This document shows, piece by piece, positions 9,385 through 18,718 of a DNA stretch of 64,000 nucleotides. The stretch comes from Flavobacteriales bacterium. Lineage in GTDB: Bacteria > Bacteroidota > Bacteroidia > JACJYZ01. Positions within the stretch are counted from its first letter, which is position 1. Each line of letters begins with the position of its first letter. A program made the translations under genes and the position numbers. Location of the stretch: positions 372,001 through 436,000 of the forward strand of contig JACJYZ010000004.1 of assembly GCA_020635855.1 (NCBI GenBank), given 5' to 3'. The notes below the pieces were generated by a model. It saw nothing but the letters and a program-made list of their open reading frames with translations, was not told where the DNA came from and did not search any database.

Positions 9385-10512
9385 ATGGATAAAATCCCAC
9401 AACTGCTCAACAAAGCACTGAACCTTGAGTTCCTTACCGCCGAAGAAGGTCAACACCTTTTTGAGCATGCCAGCACACCGGAACTGATGCACACCGGACA
9501 TATGATCCGCCGCAAGAAAGTTCCCGGTAACAACGTGACCTGGATCATCGACCGGAATGTGAACACCACCAACGTATGCGTGGCCAACTGCAAATTCTGC
9601 AATTTCTATCGCATACCCGGACACCCGGAATCCTACATCACCGACATTGACACATATAAACGCAAGATCGAAGAAACCTTCCGGTACGGCGGCGAACAAT
9701 TGTTGCTCCAGGGGGGGCATCATCCGGAACTGGGTCTTGCCTATTACACCGATCTGTTCCGGACCCTAAAATCGTTGTATCCCAACCTGAAACTGCACGC
9801 ACTCGGACCGCCGGAAGTAGCGCATATCTGCAAACTTGAGAACAAGTCCCACAAAGAAGTACTGGAAGCCCTGATCGAATCCGGGCTTGATTCTCTGCCG
9901 GGTGCCGGTGCTGAGATCCTGACCGATCGCGTGCGCAGGCTCGTATCCAATGGCAAATGCAGTGCAAAGGAATGGCTGGATATCATGAGGGAAGCTCACC
10001 GTCAGCACCTCACCACTTCGGCCACCATGATGTTCGCCCACGAAGAAACCATTGAAGAACGTTTTGAGCACCTGATCCTGCTCAGGGAAGTACAGGCAGA
10101 GAAACCGGCAGACGCCAAAGGTTTCCTTGCCTTCATCCCCTGGACGTTTCAGGATGACGGCACCCTTCTTAAAAAGGTGAGGGGTGTGATCAATTCCTCA
10201 TCGGCTGAAGAGTACCTGCGCATGGTCGCCATCTGCCGCATCATGTTGCCCAACATTACCAACATACAGGCATCGTGGCTCACAGCAGGTAAGCAAACGG
10301 CGCAGCTGGCGCTCTATGCCGGCGCCAATGACTTCGGTTCGATCATGATCGAGGAAAACGTGGTTTCGGCGGCAGGCGCACCCCACCGGTTCACCGCACA
10401 GGGCATTCAGCAAGCGATCCTTGAAGCCGGATTCGAACCCAGGCTGCGGAACCAACAATATGAATTCAGGGAGATACCCGAAACCATGGAAGAACAAGTG
10501 ATCACATATTAA
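9385..10512 (+). CDS. mqnC: Cyclic dehypoxanthinyl futalosine synthase (radical SAM)
   Basis: Radical-SAM cyclase of the futalosine route to menaquinone, forming the spiro ring of cyclic DHFL. 375 residues. The [4Fe-4S] motif is CVANCKFC with Cys65, Cys69 and Cys72; GEQLLLQGGHHPEL and LPGAGAEIL follow, with the MqnC-like C-terminus containing IQASWLTAGKQTAQLAL. ATG at 9385. Divergent from pepA. MqnE is the close paralogue, but the segment WIIDRNVNTTNVC and the overall motif set fit MqnC better. No other mqn gene is seen here, so the pathway genes are scattered. Confidence 0.9.
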   Translation: MDKIPQLLNKALNLEFLTAEEGQHLFEHASTPELMHTGHMIRRKKVPGNNVTWIIDRNVNTTNVCVANCKFCNFYRIPGHPESYITDIDTYKRKIEETFRYGGEQLLLQGGHHPELGLAYYTDLFRTLKSLYPNLKLHALGPPEVAHICKLENKSHKEVLEALIESGLDSLPGAGAEILTDRVRRLVSNGKCSAKEWLDIMREAHRQHLTTSATMMFAHEETIEERFEHLILLREVQAEKPADAKGFLAFIPWTFQDDGTLLKKVRGVINSSSAEEYLRMVAICRIMLPNITNIQASWLTAGKQTAQLALYAGANDFGSIMIEENVVSAAGAPHRFTAQGIQQAILEAGFEPRLRNQQYEFREIPETMEEQVITY

Positions 10513-10596
10513 AGGAAGGAGCGCCCGAACACACAACAATTTTTTTGTGTACTTTTATGTTGATGTGATGTTCCCCTCCCATGATTTTCTCTTGAT

Positions 10597-13215
10597 ATGA
10601 AACGATTTCTACCCATTATTTTCGCACTTCTTGCCAGTGCCCTGCCAGCCATGGCAACGCACAACCGCGCGGGTGAAATCACATACCGGCAAATTTCCAA
10701 GAACCCTCCCACCTTCGAATTCACCATCCTCACCTATACCAAAAGTTCCAGCCAGGCCGACAGGAAAGAACTGGAACTTAATTACGGGGACGGAAAAGTT
10801 GATACCGTACCGCGTATCAAGATCGTACCCTTGCCTGACGATATGCAACGAAACGAATACGTGGCCAGGCATACTTTCAATGGAGGCGGTGTGTACATCA
10901 TTTCGGTAACCGACCCGAACCGAAACGCCAGCATTGTTAACATCCCCAATTCAATCGATGTGGTTTTTTACATCGAAACGATGATGACCATCAGCCCCTT
11001 CCTCGGCTATAACAACAGTCCGGTGCTGCTGAACCCACCGGTAGACAATGCGGCCCTGAACCAGATATTTATTCATAACCCCAATGCTTGGGATGTGGAC
11101 GGAGACAGCCTGGCTTATCACCTCATCACCTGCAAACAGGAAGGTGGCCTGAACATTCCCGGTTATACATTACCAAGCCAACATCCTCCCGGGCCTGCCA
11201 ACCAGGTTTCCCTGGACGAGATCACGGGCGACTTTGTATGGGACAGCCCGAAACTGAAAGGTGAGTACAACGTGGCCATCCTGATCGAAGAATGGAGAAA
11301 AGGGGTTCGGATCGGGTATGTGCTCAGGGACATGCAGATTGATGTCTACGACCAGAACAACAACGCACCCGATATCCAGGCCATTCCCGACTATTGTGTG
11401 ATGGCCGGTGATTCCATCCGCTTTAAAGTTACCGCTACCGACCCGGATATCGGACAACATGTGACGCTTTCCGGCACCGGCGGTCCACTGGAAGTCTCGT
11501 CGGATCCCGCCGACTTTCCCCAACCCTTTACCGGTGTGGGAACCGTTTCCTCCACCTTTACATGGGCCACGAACTGCGACCACATCCGCAAGGAGTTTTA
11601 TGAAATGGTATTCAAAGCGGAAGATGATTTCGGCAAACAGCACCTGGTGGACATGGAATCTGTACTGATCAGGATCATCGGGCCACCCGCGCAGAACCTC
11701 ACCGCGGTTCCATTCGGGAACACCATGGTGCTTGACTGGAACCCGCCCAGGTGTGGCAATGCCACGGGTTACAAGATCTATCGCCGGATAGGTTGCGCGA
11801 ATTTCGTGCCCGATACCTGCAAGCCCGGCATTGATCCTTCTTCCGGGTTTGTTCTCATAGGTAGCGTGGATGCGAGCACCTTCACCTTCACGGATGACAA
11901 TGGCGGTCTGGGACTGTCACATGGAAAAACTTACAGCTATGTGGTGGTAGCCATGTACCCGAATGAAACCAACGGTCTTGCGTCCTCGCAGGTTTGCATG
12001 CAGCTGAAGAAAGATGTTCCCATCATCACCCATGTTGATGTAAGGAAAACGGACCCTTCAAACGGCGAGGTGTACCTGCAATGGTCGATGCCCACCGAAT
12101 TGGATACGATCAAATTCCCCGGTCCTTATACCTATCGTATTTACGGCAATAGCGGATTTTATGAAAACAACCCGGCACTGATCGGGATCGAGAATGCATT
12201 GACAGATACTTTTTCGGTACACCTGGGTGTAAATACGGTGGATGACGCCAACACGTACAGGATTGATCTGTACAACGGACCCAGCGGCAGCGAGACCTAT
12301 CTCGGAAGCACGCAGGCAGCATCATCCATATTCCTTACCCTTGACGGTTCCGACAATGCACTTCAACTGACGTGGCAGGAAAATGTACCCTGGACCAACA
12401 AGAAATATGTCGTACACAAATGGGACGGAAGTCAGTTCGTAGCGATTGACACCGTCACCACCCAGTCCTACAAGCAAACCGGACTGACCAACGGGCAGGA
12501 CTATTGTTACAAGATCGAGGGAATCGGCACATATGGTACGGTCGGAATTGCAGACCCGCTGAATAACTTCTCCCAGGAGGTTTGTGCAGCACCCATTGAT
12601 ACGGTGCCCCCTTGCAGTCCGAAACTGACGGTGCACAGCAACTGCGACAATGCCGAGAACCTGTTGAACTGGTCCTATCCTGCCAAATGCGACAAAGAGG
12701 TGATCGCTTATAAAATTTACTATGCCACCGGAGAGGACGGACCTTTCAGCCTGCTGGATACATATCCGGTAAACGGTCCGGTTGATTCCGAGTACGTACA
12801 CGCCAACCTGCCCACCATGTCGGGTTGTTATGCGGTAACCGCCCTTGATTCTTCCATGAACGAAAGTGAAATGGTACCGGTTTGCGTAGACACAAGCTGC
12901 ACGGAGTATGTGCTCCCGAACGTATTCACTCCCAACGGAGATACATACAACGATCAGTACCGGCCCTTCCCGTATCGCTTTGTTGACAAGGTTCACATGC
13001 AGGTCTTCAACCGTTGGGGCACACGTATCTTTGAAACGAGTGATCCTGATATCAAGTGGAACGGCAAGATCCAGGGCAGTGGCAACCCCTGCTCGGAAGG
13101 CGTGTATTACTATGTGTGCGAAGTATACCGTAAATCACTCCAGGGGCCTCAGCTGGTAACTGTCTTAACAGGATACATCCAGTTGATCGGCGCGCCCAAA
13201 CCTTCCACCAAATAA
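10597..13215 (+). CDS. Secreted protein with fibronectin III-like domains and gliding motility-associated C-terminal (T9SS type B) domain
   Basis: 872 residues. A signal peptide (KRFLPIIFALLASALPAMA) is followed by the motif ATHNRAGEITYR. Residues ~25-250 form a module also found in the protein at 15108-18623. Two to four fibronectin-III-like beta domains follow (for example around 360-470 and 650-760). The last ~85 residues are the gliding motility-associated C-terminal domain with LPNVFTPNGDTYND and VFNRWGTRIFE, a T9SS sorting signal. It is likely exported to the cell surface or medium. No catalytic motif is visible, so it is probably adhesive or structural. ATG at 10597. A T-rich stretch just upstream (10541-10558) may hold its promoter. 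Confidence 0.88.
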   Translation: MKRFLPIIFALLASALPAMATHNRAGEITYRQISKNPPTFEFTILTYTKSSSQADRKELELNYGDGKVDTVPRIKIVPLPDDMQRNEYVARHTFNGGGVYIISVTDPNRNASIVNIPNSIDVVFYIETMMTISPFLGYNNSPVLLNPPVDNAALNQIFIHNPNAWDVDGDSLAYHLITCKQEGGLNIPGYTLPSQHPPGPANQVSLDEITGDFVWDSPKLKGEYNVAILIEEWRKGVRIGYVLRDMQIDVYDQNNNAPDIQAIPDYCVMAGDSIRFKVTATDPDIGQHVTLSGTGGPLEVSSDPADFPQPFTGVGTVSSTFTWATNCDHIRKEFYEMVFKAEDDFGKQHLVDMESVLIRIIGPPAQNLTAVPFGNTMVLDWNPPRCGNATGYKIYRRIGCANFVPDTCKPGIDPSSGFVLIGSVDASTFTFTDDNGGLGLSHGKTYSYVVVAMYPNETNGLASSQVCMQLKKDVPIITHVDVRKTDPSNGEVYLQWSMPTELDTIKFPGPYTYRIYGNSGFYENNPALIGIENALTDTFSVHLGVNTVDDANTYRIDLYNGPSGSETYLGSTQAASSIFLTLDGSDNALQLTWQENVPWTNKKYVVHKWDGSQFVAIDTVTTQSYKQTGLTNGQDYCYKIEGIGTYGTVGIADPLNNFSQEVCAAPIDTVPPCSPKLTVHSNCDNAENLLNWSYPAKCDKEVIAYKIYYATGEDGPFSLLDTYPVNGPVDSEYVHANLPTMSGCYAVTALDSSMNESEMVPVCVDTSCTEYVLPNVFTPNGDTYNDQYRPFPYRFVDKVHMQVFNRWGTRIFETSDPDIKWNGKIQGSGNPCSEGVYYYVCEVYRKSLQGPQLVTVLTGYIQLIGAPKPSTK

Positions 13216-13255
13216 CTTCCTGTCACCTATCAGGCATCGCCTCACCTGAAACATG

Positions 13256-13263
13256 TACCTTTG
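13256..13263 (+). promoter_or_regulatory. -7 promoter element of ribE
   Basis: TACCTTTG, a perfect match to TAnnTTTG, ends only 4 bases before the ATG at 13268. The predicted transcript start falls on or next to the start codon. No clear -33 TTG. Confidence 0.5.
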
Positions 13264-13267
13264 TTGC

Positions 13268-13864
13268 ATGTTCACAGGCATCATCAAGTCCATTGGCAAG
13301 GTTGTGTCCCTGCAAAAGAAACAGGGAAATCTGGAAATCGGTGTGGAAAGTGATTTCACGGAAGAATTGCATGTAGACCAAAGCATCGCCCACAACGGGG
13401 TGTGTCTGACGGTAACCCGGATTGAAGCCCCCGTTTACTATGTTGAGGCCATTGCGGAAACACGCGCAAAAACGAACCTTGGATATCTTTCGCCCGGCTC
13501 ACGCATCAACCTTGAGAGGTGCCTGATGGCCGGGGACCGTTTGGACGGACACTTTGTACAGGGTCATGTGGATACAACAGCCATGGTGGAAAACATCCGG
13601 GATGACGACGGTAGCTGGGTTTTTCAGTTCGCATGCAAAAAGGATCCGGCCGGTTTGCTTGTCCCCAAAGGATCCGTCACGGTGAACGGTATCAGCCTCA
13701 CACTGGTAGAAGTGACTGACCGCTCCTTCTCAGTGGCCATCATCCCATATACCTTTGAGCATACCAACCTCTCCGATCTGAAGCAGGGAGATGAGGTGAA
13801 CATTGAGTTCGATGTGTTGGGCAAATACGTACGCCAGATGCTGCAGGCGTCCGGAAGGATTTGA
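13268..13864 (+). CDS. ribE: Riboflavin synthase, alpha chain
   Basis: Dismutates two 6,7-dimethyl-8-ribityllumazine to riboflavin and the pyrimidine precursor. 198 residues made of two homologous lumazine-binding barrels: the first begins MFTGIIKSIG and the second starts near residue 97 around DGHFVQGHVDTTA. The C-terminus has the expected trimerising helix (VNIEFDVLGKYVRQML). I chose ATG 13268 over one five codons upstream because MFTGII is the near-invariant family start. It converges on metF with a 6-base gap. Confidence 0.95.
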   Translation: MFTGIIKSIGKVVSLQKKQGNLEIGVESDFTEELHVDQSIAHNGVCLTVTRIEAPVYYVEAIAETRAKTNLGYLSPGSRINLERCLMAGDRLDGHFVQGHVDTTAMVENIRDDDGSWVFQFACKKDPAGLLVPKGSVTVNGISLTLVEVTDRSFSVAIIPYTFEHTNLSDLKQGDEVNIEFDVLGKYVRQMLQASGRI

Positions 13865-13870
13865 GATGAA

Positions 13871-14824
13871 TCAGAAAACTTCAGCTGCAATCGCGCGCAC
13901 ACTTTCCGATTTACCCATGGTATAATAGTGAATGCAAGGCACGCCGCCTTTGATCAACTCCTTTGATTGCTGGATGCCCCACTCAATACCCACCCGACTG
14001 ACTTCGGCATCGGTTGAGCATTTTTCCAGTTCATTGGCAAGCTCCACCGGGATGTCGATGTGAAATGTCTTCGGCAGAAATTGGATATGCTTGAGGGTAG
14101 TGATGGGTTTCAAGCCGGGAATGATAGGTGCGGTGATTCCCGCATTGCGGCACATGTCCACGAAATTGAAATATTTCTTCGTGTCGAAGAACATCTGGGT
14201 TACGATGTAATCCGCACCCGCTTCAATCTTTTCCTTCAGGTACTTCAGATCCGTCTGGAGATTCAATGCCTCGAAATGCTTTTCCGGGTAACCGGCAACG
14301 CCGATACAAAACGCCGAGGAAGTGGCATCCTGAATTTCATCATCCAAATACTTGCCGGTATTCAGGTCTACAATATGGCGCACGAGGTCTACCGCATGCG
14401 CATGTCCGTTTTCCTCCGGAATGAAAGTGCTTTCGGTTTTGATTGGATCTCCGCGTAACGCCAGCACATTATCTATACCCAGGAATTGCAGATCAATCAG
14501 GGCATTCTCTGTTTCCTCCTTGGAAAAACCGCCGCAAATCAGGTGAGGAACCGCATCCACATGATACTTGTTCATGATGGCTGCACATATGCCAACTGTA
14601 CCGGGTCGTTTGCGGATGGAAACTTTCTCGAGAAAACCCCGCTCACGCTTCTTGTACACATACTCTTCCCTGTGGTATGTCACATTGATGAACCTGGGCC
14701 CGAACTCTATCAGCGGATCAATGCCCTCGAACAGAGATCCTATGCTTTTGCCCTTCAGGGGCGGTAATATTTCAAAGGAAAAAAGGGTTGATTTCGCTTC
14801 TTTCAGGTGGTCGATTACTTTCAT
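13871..14824 (-). CDS. metF: 5,10-methylenetetrahydrofolate reductase
   Basis: FAD enzyme reducing methylene-THF to methyl-THF for methionine synthesis. 317 residues as a TIM barrel. Visible: the N-terminal SFEILPP, PHLICGGFSKEE, ALRGDP (folate/FAD region), and GADYIVTQMFFD. Start chosen at the ATG 14824 (MKVIDHLKEAK), because the ten extra codons upstream are not family-like and a -7 box lies just before this ATG. No methyltransferase gene is adjacent; a metB/metC-type gene occurs further on in the window. Confidence 0.95.
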   Translation of the reverse strand: MKVIDHLKEAKSTLFSFEILPPLKGKSIGSLFEGIDPLIEFGPRFINVTYHREEYVYKKRERGFLEKVSIRKRPGTVGICAAIMNKYHVDAVPHLICGGFSKEETENALIDLQFLGIDNVLALRGDPIKTESTFIPEENGHAHAVDLVRHIVDLNTGKYLDDEIQDATSSAFCIGVAGYPEKHFEALNLQTDLKYLKEKIEAGADYIVTQMFFDTKKYFNFVDMCRNAGITAPIIPGLKPITTLKHIQFLPKTFHIDIPVELANELEKCSTDAEVSRVGIEWGIQQSKELIKGGVPCIHYYTMGKSESVRAIAAEVF

Positions 14825-14831
14825 AGGCGGA

Positions 14832-14839
14832 CAAAGATA
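14832..14839 (-). promoter_or_regulatory. -7 promoter element of metF
   Basis: TATCTTTG on the minus strand (CAAAGATA on plus), 7 bases before the metF ATG. A very short leader or none is predicted. Confidence 0.45.
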
Positions 14840-15107
14840 ACAACTATGAATCAATCAGTTGATCACCCCTCATAGCCCTGTTTTAAACCCGGGCATCAAC
14901 CGTGCAAATAAATTGCAATCCGGAAGCAATGTTATTGAATGCTAAATTGCTGGATATCTTATTTTTAAATAACAATAGAATTATGCGACTTTTCTATTTG
15001 AAACATTTTTTCTTACTTAGCAACCCCTTACAGGGAACCTGGCCATTGCCAATTGATAACACGGTTGGGTTGAGTCGTTGTGTTCACATGCTATCCTGAA
15101 TGTTGCT

Positions 15108-18100
15108 ATGAAAAGACTGCTATTCGCGGTGCTGATTTTGTTCGCAAGCCCCCATCTTTCGCTGGCCACCCATATCATTGGCGGAGAACTGAATTACCGC
15201 TGCCTGGGAGGCAATCTTTACGAGATTCATTTGCGGGTATACCGTGACTGCTACTATGGCGATCCCGATTTCGATGATCCGGCAGCCGTAGGTGTTTTTA
15301 GCGCCAACAACAATTTGATCACCACTGTATACATTCCCTTTGATACCAAGCAAAAACTCGACCCTACATTCAACCAGGCCAACCCTTGTGTGAAGATCCC
15401 GGCGAATGTATGCGTGGAAGCAACGGAGTATGTCACTACCGTTACCCTTCCGGCCATTGCAGGCGGTTATCAACTGACCTACCAGCGTTGTTGCCGCAAC
15501 CAAACCGTTGTGAACCTGCAAAACCCGAACAACGTGGGCGCCACCTACTACGCGGTGATCCCGCCCAAAAGCATGGCCACCTGCAATTCCAACCCGGTTT
15601 TCAAAGCATGGCCGCCGATTTTTGTTTGCCGGAATATGGACATCAATTTCGACCATTCGGCCACCGATGCCGACGGCGACTCCATCGCTTATCATCTCTG
15701 CAAGCCTTTTGACGGCGCTTCCTTCAGCATTCCCAAGCCAACCGTTCCGAGTGCTCCCCCGTATTCTTATATCCCCTGGATAAATCCATATACCACCAAC
15801 GACCCCCTGGGTGGCGTACCCCTGAACATTGACCCCAAGACTGGCTGGCTGACCGGATCACCCAATAAGGTAGGCCAATTCGTAGTGGGGGTCTGTGCCG
15901 ATGAATACCGCAACGGAACCCTTATCAGCACCACCAAACGTGATTTCCAGTTCAATGTATTGGACTGCGAACCGGACGTAACCGCCGGCGCATTGGGTTT
16001 AACCACCAACTGTGTGAACCATACAGTGCAGTTCTGGAATACTTCCACAGGCGCTACAAACTATTTCTGGAATTTCGGAGACCCCACCACATTGGCGGAT
16101 ACCTCTTTATTGGTTAATCCCACCTATAACTATCCCAATTCCGGCCCGTTTACCGTCACCCTGATCGCGTATTCTCCGAATGGCGACGCATGCAATGACA
16201 CCATTACCAACCTGGTTACCGTGGTGGATTCCTGCAGACCGTGCTCCATGACGCTTAATGCAGTTAAAACCGATGCAAGCTGCCGCGCAACCGCAGGATG
16301 CAATCCGGGACCTCCGGTGGTAACTGTTTGCGGAGGATTTCCCACTGACACATTGTGGGCTCAGGAACAAATTGTTGTGGTTAACGGAGCCTGCGCACGG
16401 GTCAAATCCTATACCCTGTACAGCAGTTGTTTATCGGGAAATTCTTCGAGTAGTGTGAATGGCGTTTGTACCTGCAAATGTGATGGACAGACATTGCCCA
16501 ACTCAACATACACCAAGACAGATACCACGTGGATAGGCGGTACGCTAGGGACGGCCAACGTTACCCCGAGCGGAGGACAAGCACCCTATTCCTATCAGTG
16601 GTCAAATGGAAAAACAACCAATAGCATATCCGGTCTGGATGCAGGAACCTATTGCGTATCGGTTGTAGATGCCACCGGTTTATGCGCAGATGAGATTTGC
16701 TTACATGTAGCAGGCGGTGGCAACATGACCCTGAACCTGACCAGCACACCCATCTCCAATTGCGGACTCAAAGACGGTTCTGTCACCACCAGTCCGAGCG
16801 GTGGTACCGCCCCCTACACATACCTCTGGTCGCCTGGCGGACAAACCACCGCCTCTATCTCCAACTTAGGCCCCGGCACCTATACTGTGGTGGTTACGGA
16901 TAAAGATAGTTGTTCAACGGTAGACCAGATCACGTTGGTGAGTCCGAGTGTTGTAACACCCAACCTCACCAGTTCTTCTGCGAACTGCGCGAATGGGAAC
17001 GATGGAAGCATTACCGTCACCAACTCTGGCGGAACAGGACCCTATACCTACGCGTGGAGCCCAGGTGGATACACCACCCAAAATCCCACAGGTCTCACTT
17101 CCGGATACTACAAGGTAACTGTTACCGACGCCAATGGATGCCAGGGCATAGCCGGCATCAGCGTTACAGAACCAACACCCATTACGGCTACCACATCGAT
17201 GACCGATGCCACCTGCTTTGGTGATGCAAGCGGCACAGCAACGGTGACCGCATCCGGTGGCACCGCTCCTTATACCTATGCATGGATTACTTCTCCGGTA
17301 CAAACGCTGAATACAGCTACCGGCCTGACTGCAGGTACCTATACAGTCATTATTACGGATAGCAAAGGCTGTAAGGATACCACTTCCGTGACCGTTGGCG
17401 AACCTTTCCCTGTGACACCCGAAGCCACCAACACCACACAATCCGGTTGTGTGGGATCTGTGCTGGGTAGCGCATCCGTGCAGATATCCGGTGGTAGTGC
17501 ACCTTTCCAGTACCTCTGGTGCAATGGACAAACAACCGCTTCCGTAACCGGTCTTACTGTCGGAGTTTGCGGCATCACGGTGACCGATGCCAATGGGTGT
17601 CAGGGCATGACAGATGTAGATATCATCTATCCTCCGAAAGTCACTGCTTCCACCATCGCTCAAGACCTGCTTTGCCATGGCGGAGGACTGGGTGCCATTA
17701 CTGTAAATATTTCCGGCGGACGTCCCGGCTATACATACACTTGGAGTCCGGGTGGCTACACCACACAAAACATCATCGGTATCGTGCCCGGCACGTACTA
17801 TGTGACGGTGACCGATGCAGACGGTTGCTCGGACACTACTTCGGCTACAGTTAGCCAACCCACGGCGCTCCAGCCCACGATTTCCAATACCGGAACCTCA
17901 TGCACCGGTGCGTCCGACGGAACTGCAACGGTGTCGGTTACCGGTGGTACTCCCGGCTATCTCTATCAATGGGATACCAGTACAGGCAACCAAACCACCG
18001 CAGCGGCAACAGGTCTCAGTGCAGGCATATATACCGTACGTATCACCGACAGCAACGGATGCGACACCGTTCTTGCCACCACCGTTCTTGACGGCAGCGC

Positions 18101-18623
18101 ACCTCCGAACGCCAAGTTCAAGTACACGCCCCAGCTGCAATGTGACGGCGTGACCTACGCCCTCACCAACACCAGCACCAACGCTACCAACTACCATTGG
18201 ATCCTGGAAGATGGCTCAACCACCAACCTCTCCAACACACATGTTACATTGCCGTATGGAGACAAGGATTATGTAATCACCCTGATCGCCTCCAACGGCA
18301 GCTTGTGTTCCGATACCGAAGTGGTGACCCTCAACCCGGGCCCCCTCAACCTGAACATCACGCCACCGAACGTATTTACACCCAACCACGACGGAACCAA
18401 TGACTGTTTCTATATTCCGCTTGTGGCCGGACTGGATAACTGCGGCGAGTTACTGGTATTCAACCGTTGGGGTGTTCGTATCTACGACAACCAATTCGGG
18501 ATTTGCTGGGACGGTAAAACCGATACCGGCAACGATGCCCCGGAAGGTACCTATTACTGGATTTTCAAAATGGGTGACCAGATTGATATGAACGGATGGG
18601 TGGCCCTTGTGAGAAACCCCTGA
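15108..18623 (+). CDS. Large secreted SprB-repeat protein with PKD domains and gliding motility-associated C-terminal domain
   Basis: 1171 residues. Signal peptide (KRLLFAVLILFASPHLSLA), then ATHIIGGELNYRC, the start of an N-terminal module shared with the 10597-13215 protein (it includes TDADGDSIAYHL near residue 185). A PKD-like domain with NYFWNFGDP lies near residue 325. A cysteine-rich insert (10 Cys in about 90 residues, nt 16229-16500) follows, then seven SprB repeats, a second PKD-like segment near 1005-1070, and a C-terminal T9SS type B domain (NVFTPNHDGTND, LVFNRWGVRIYD). SprB-type repeats occur in surface adhesins moved by the gliding machinery, so a surface adhesin is likely. Start taken at 15108 because it opens the signal peptide. 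An intrinsic terminator follows. Confidence 0.9.
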   Translation: MKRLLFAVLILFASPHLSLATHIIGGELNYRCLGGNLYEIHLRVYRDCYYGDPDFDDPAAVGVFSANNNLITTVYIPFDTKQKLDPTFNQANPCVKIPANVCVEATEYVTTVTLPAIAGGYQLTYQRCCRNQTVVNLQNPNNVGATYYAVIPPKSMATCNSNPVFKAWPPIFVCRNMDINFDHSATDADGDSIAYHLCKPFDGASFSIPKPTVPSAPPYSYIPWINPYTTNDPLGGVPLNIDPKTGWLTGSPNKVGQFVVGVCADEYRNGTLISTTKRDFQFNVLDCEPDVTAGALGLTTNCVNHTVQFWNTSTGATNYFWNFGDPTTLADTSLLVNPTYNYPNSGPFTVTLIAYSPNGDACNDTITNLVTVVDSCRPCSMTLNAVKTDASCRATAGCNPGPPVVTVCGGFPTDTLWAQEQIVVVNGACARVKSYTLYSSCLSGNSSSSVNGVCTCKCDGQTLPNSTYTKTDTTWIGGTLGTANVTPSGGQAPYSYQWSNGKTTNSISGLDAGTYCVSVVDATGLCADEICLHVAGGGNMTLNLTSTPISNCGLKDGSVTTSPSGGTAPYTYLWSPGGQTTASISNLGPGTYTVVVTDKDSCSTVDQITLVSPSVVTPNLTSSSANCANGNDGSITVTNSGGTGPYTYAWSPGGYTTQNPTGLTSGYYKVTVTDANGCQGIAGISVTEPTPITATTSMTDATCFGDASGTATVTASGGTAPYTYAWITSPVQTLNTATGLTAGTYTVIITDSKGCKDTTSVTVGEPFPVTPEATNTTQSGCVGSVLGSASVQISGGSAPFQYLWCNGQTTASVTGLTVGVCGITVTDANGCQGMTDVDIIYPPKVTASTIAQDLLCHGGGLGAITVNISGGRPGYTYTWSPGGYTTQNIIGIVPGTYYVTVTDADGCSDTTSATVSQPTALQPTISNTGTSCTGASDGTATVSVTGGTPGYLYQWDTSTGNQTTAAATGLSAGIYTVRITDSNGCDTVLATTVLDGSAPPNAKFKYTPQLQCDGVTYALTNTSTNATNYHWILEDGSTTNLSNTHVTLPYGDKDYVITLIASNGSLCSDTEVVTLNPGPLNLNITPPNVFTPNHDGTNDCFYIPLVAGLDNCGELLVFNRWGVRIYDNQFGICWDGKTDTGNDAPEGTYYWIFKMGDQIDMNGWVALVRNP
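16540..18090 (+). repeat. Seven tandem SprB-type repeats within the CDS
   Basis: Seven units of about 65-75 codons. Each has a Gly-rich turn and aromatic core of the form SGGxxPYxYxW, then T-T, a GTYxVxVTD segment and a Cys. Cores start near 16570, 16798, 17026, 17254, 17488, 17713 and 17944. DNA identity between some units is high (for example around 17059-17095 and 17746-17780), so copy number could change by recombination. Confidence 0.85.
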
Positions 18624-18634
18624 TAAAAATCCCT

Positions 18635-18668
18635 GAAGAGCATCCCACCCATGGATGCTCTTCTTTTT
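18635..18668 (+). terminator. Intrinsic terminator after the SprB-repeat gene
   Basis: Perfect 11-bp stem, arms 18635-18645 and 18653-18663, with a 7-base loop followed by five T residues. It lies just after the stop at 18623 and before the lepA promoter. Confidence 0.85.
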
Positions 18669-18705
18669 CCTTTTCCCTACCTGATTTTCATAGCGAAAAT
18701 TGGCG

Positions 18706-18713
18706 TATTTTTG
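18706..18713 (+). promoter_or_regulatory. -7 promoter element of lepA
   Basis: TATTTTTG ends 5 bases before the lepA ATG at 18719. It predicts a leaderless or near-leaderless transcript. Confidence 0.5.
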
Positions 18714-18718
18714 CCGCC

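Noticed and set aside
10530..10550. ACACAA/TTGTGT hairpin after mqnC
   Set aside because: Short AT-rich arms with the T-run inside the loop; more likely promoter sequence of the next gene.
12322..12996. 224-codon frame opposite the first gliding-type gene
   Set aside because: Antisense shadow of an FN3-rich secreted protein; no own start context or motif.
14902..15099. 65-codon frame before the SprB-repeat gene
   Set aside because: AT-rich spacer with no homology pattern or promoter; the next gene starts nine bases later with a clear signal peptide.
16914..17858. 314-codon frame opposite the SprB repeats
   Set aside because: Produced by the repeat codon structure; low-complexity, Gly/Ser/His-rich translation with no motif.
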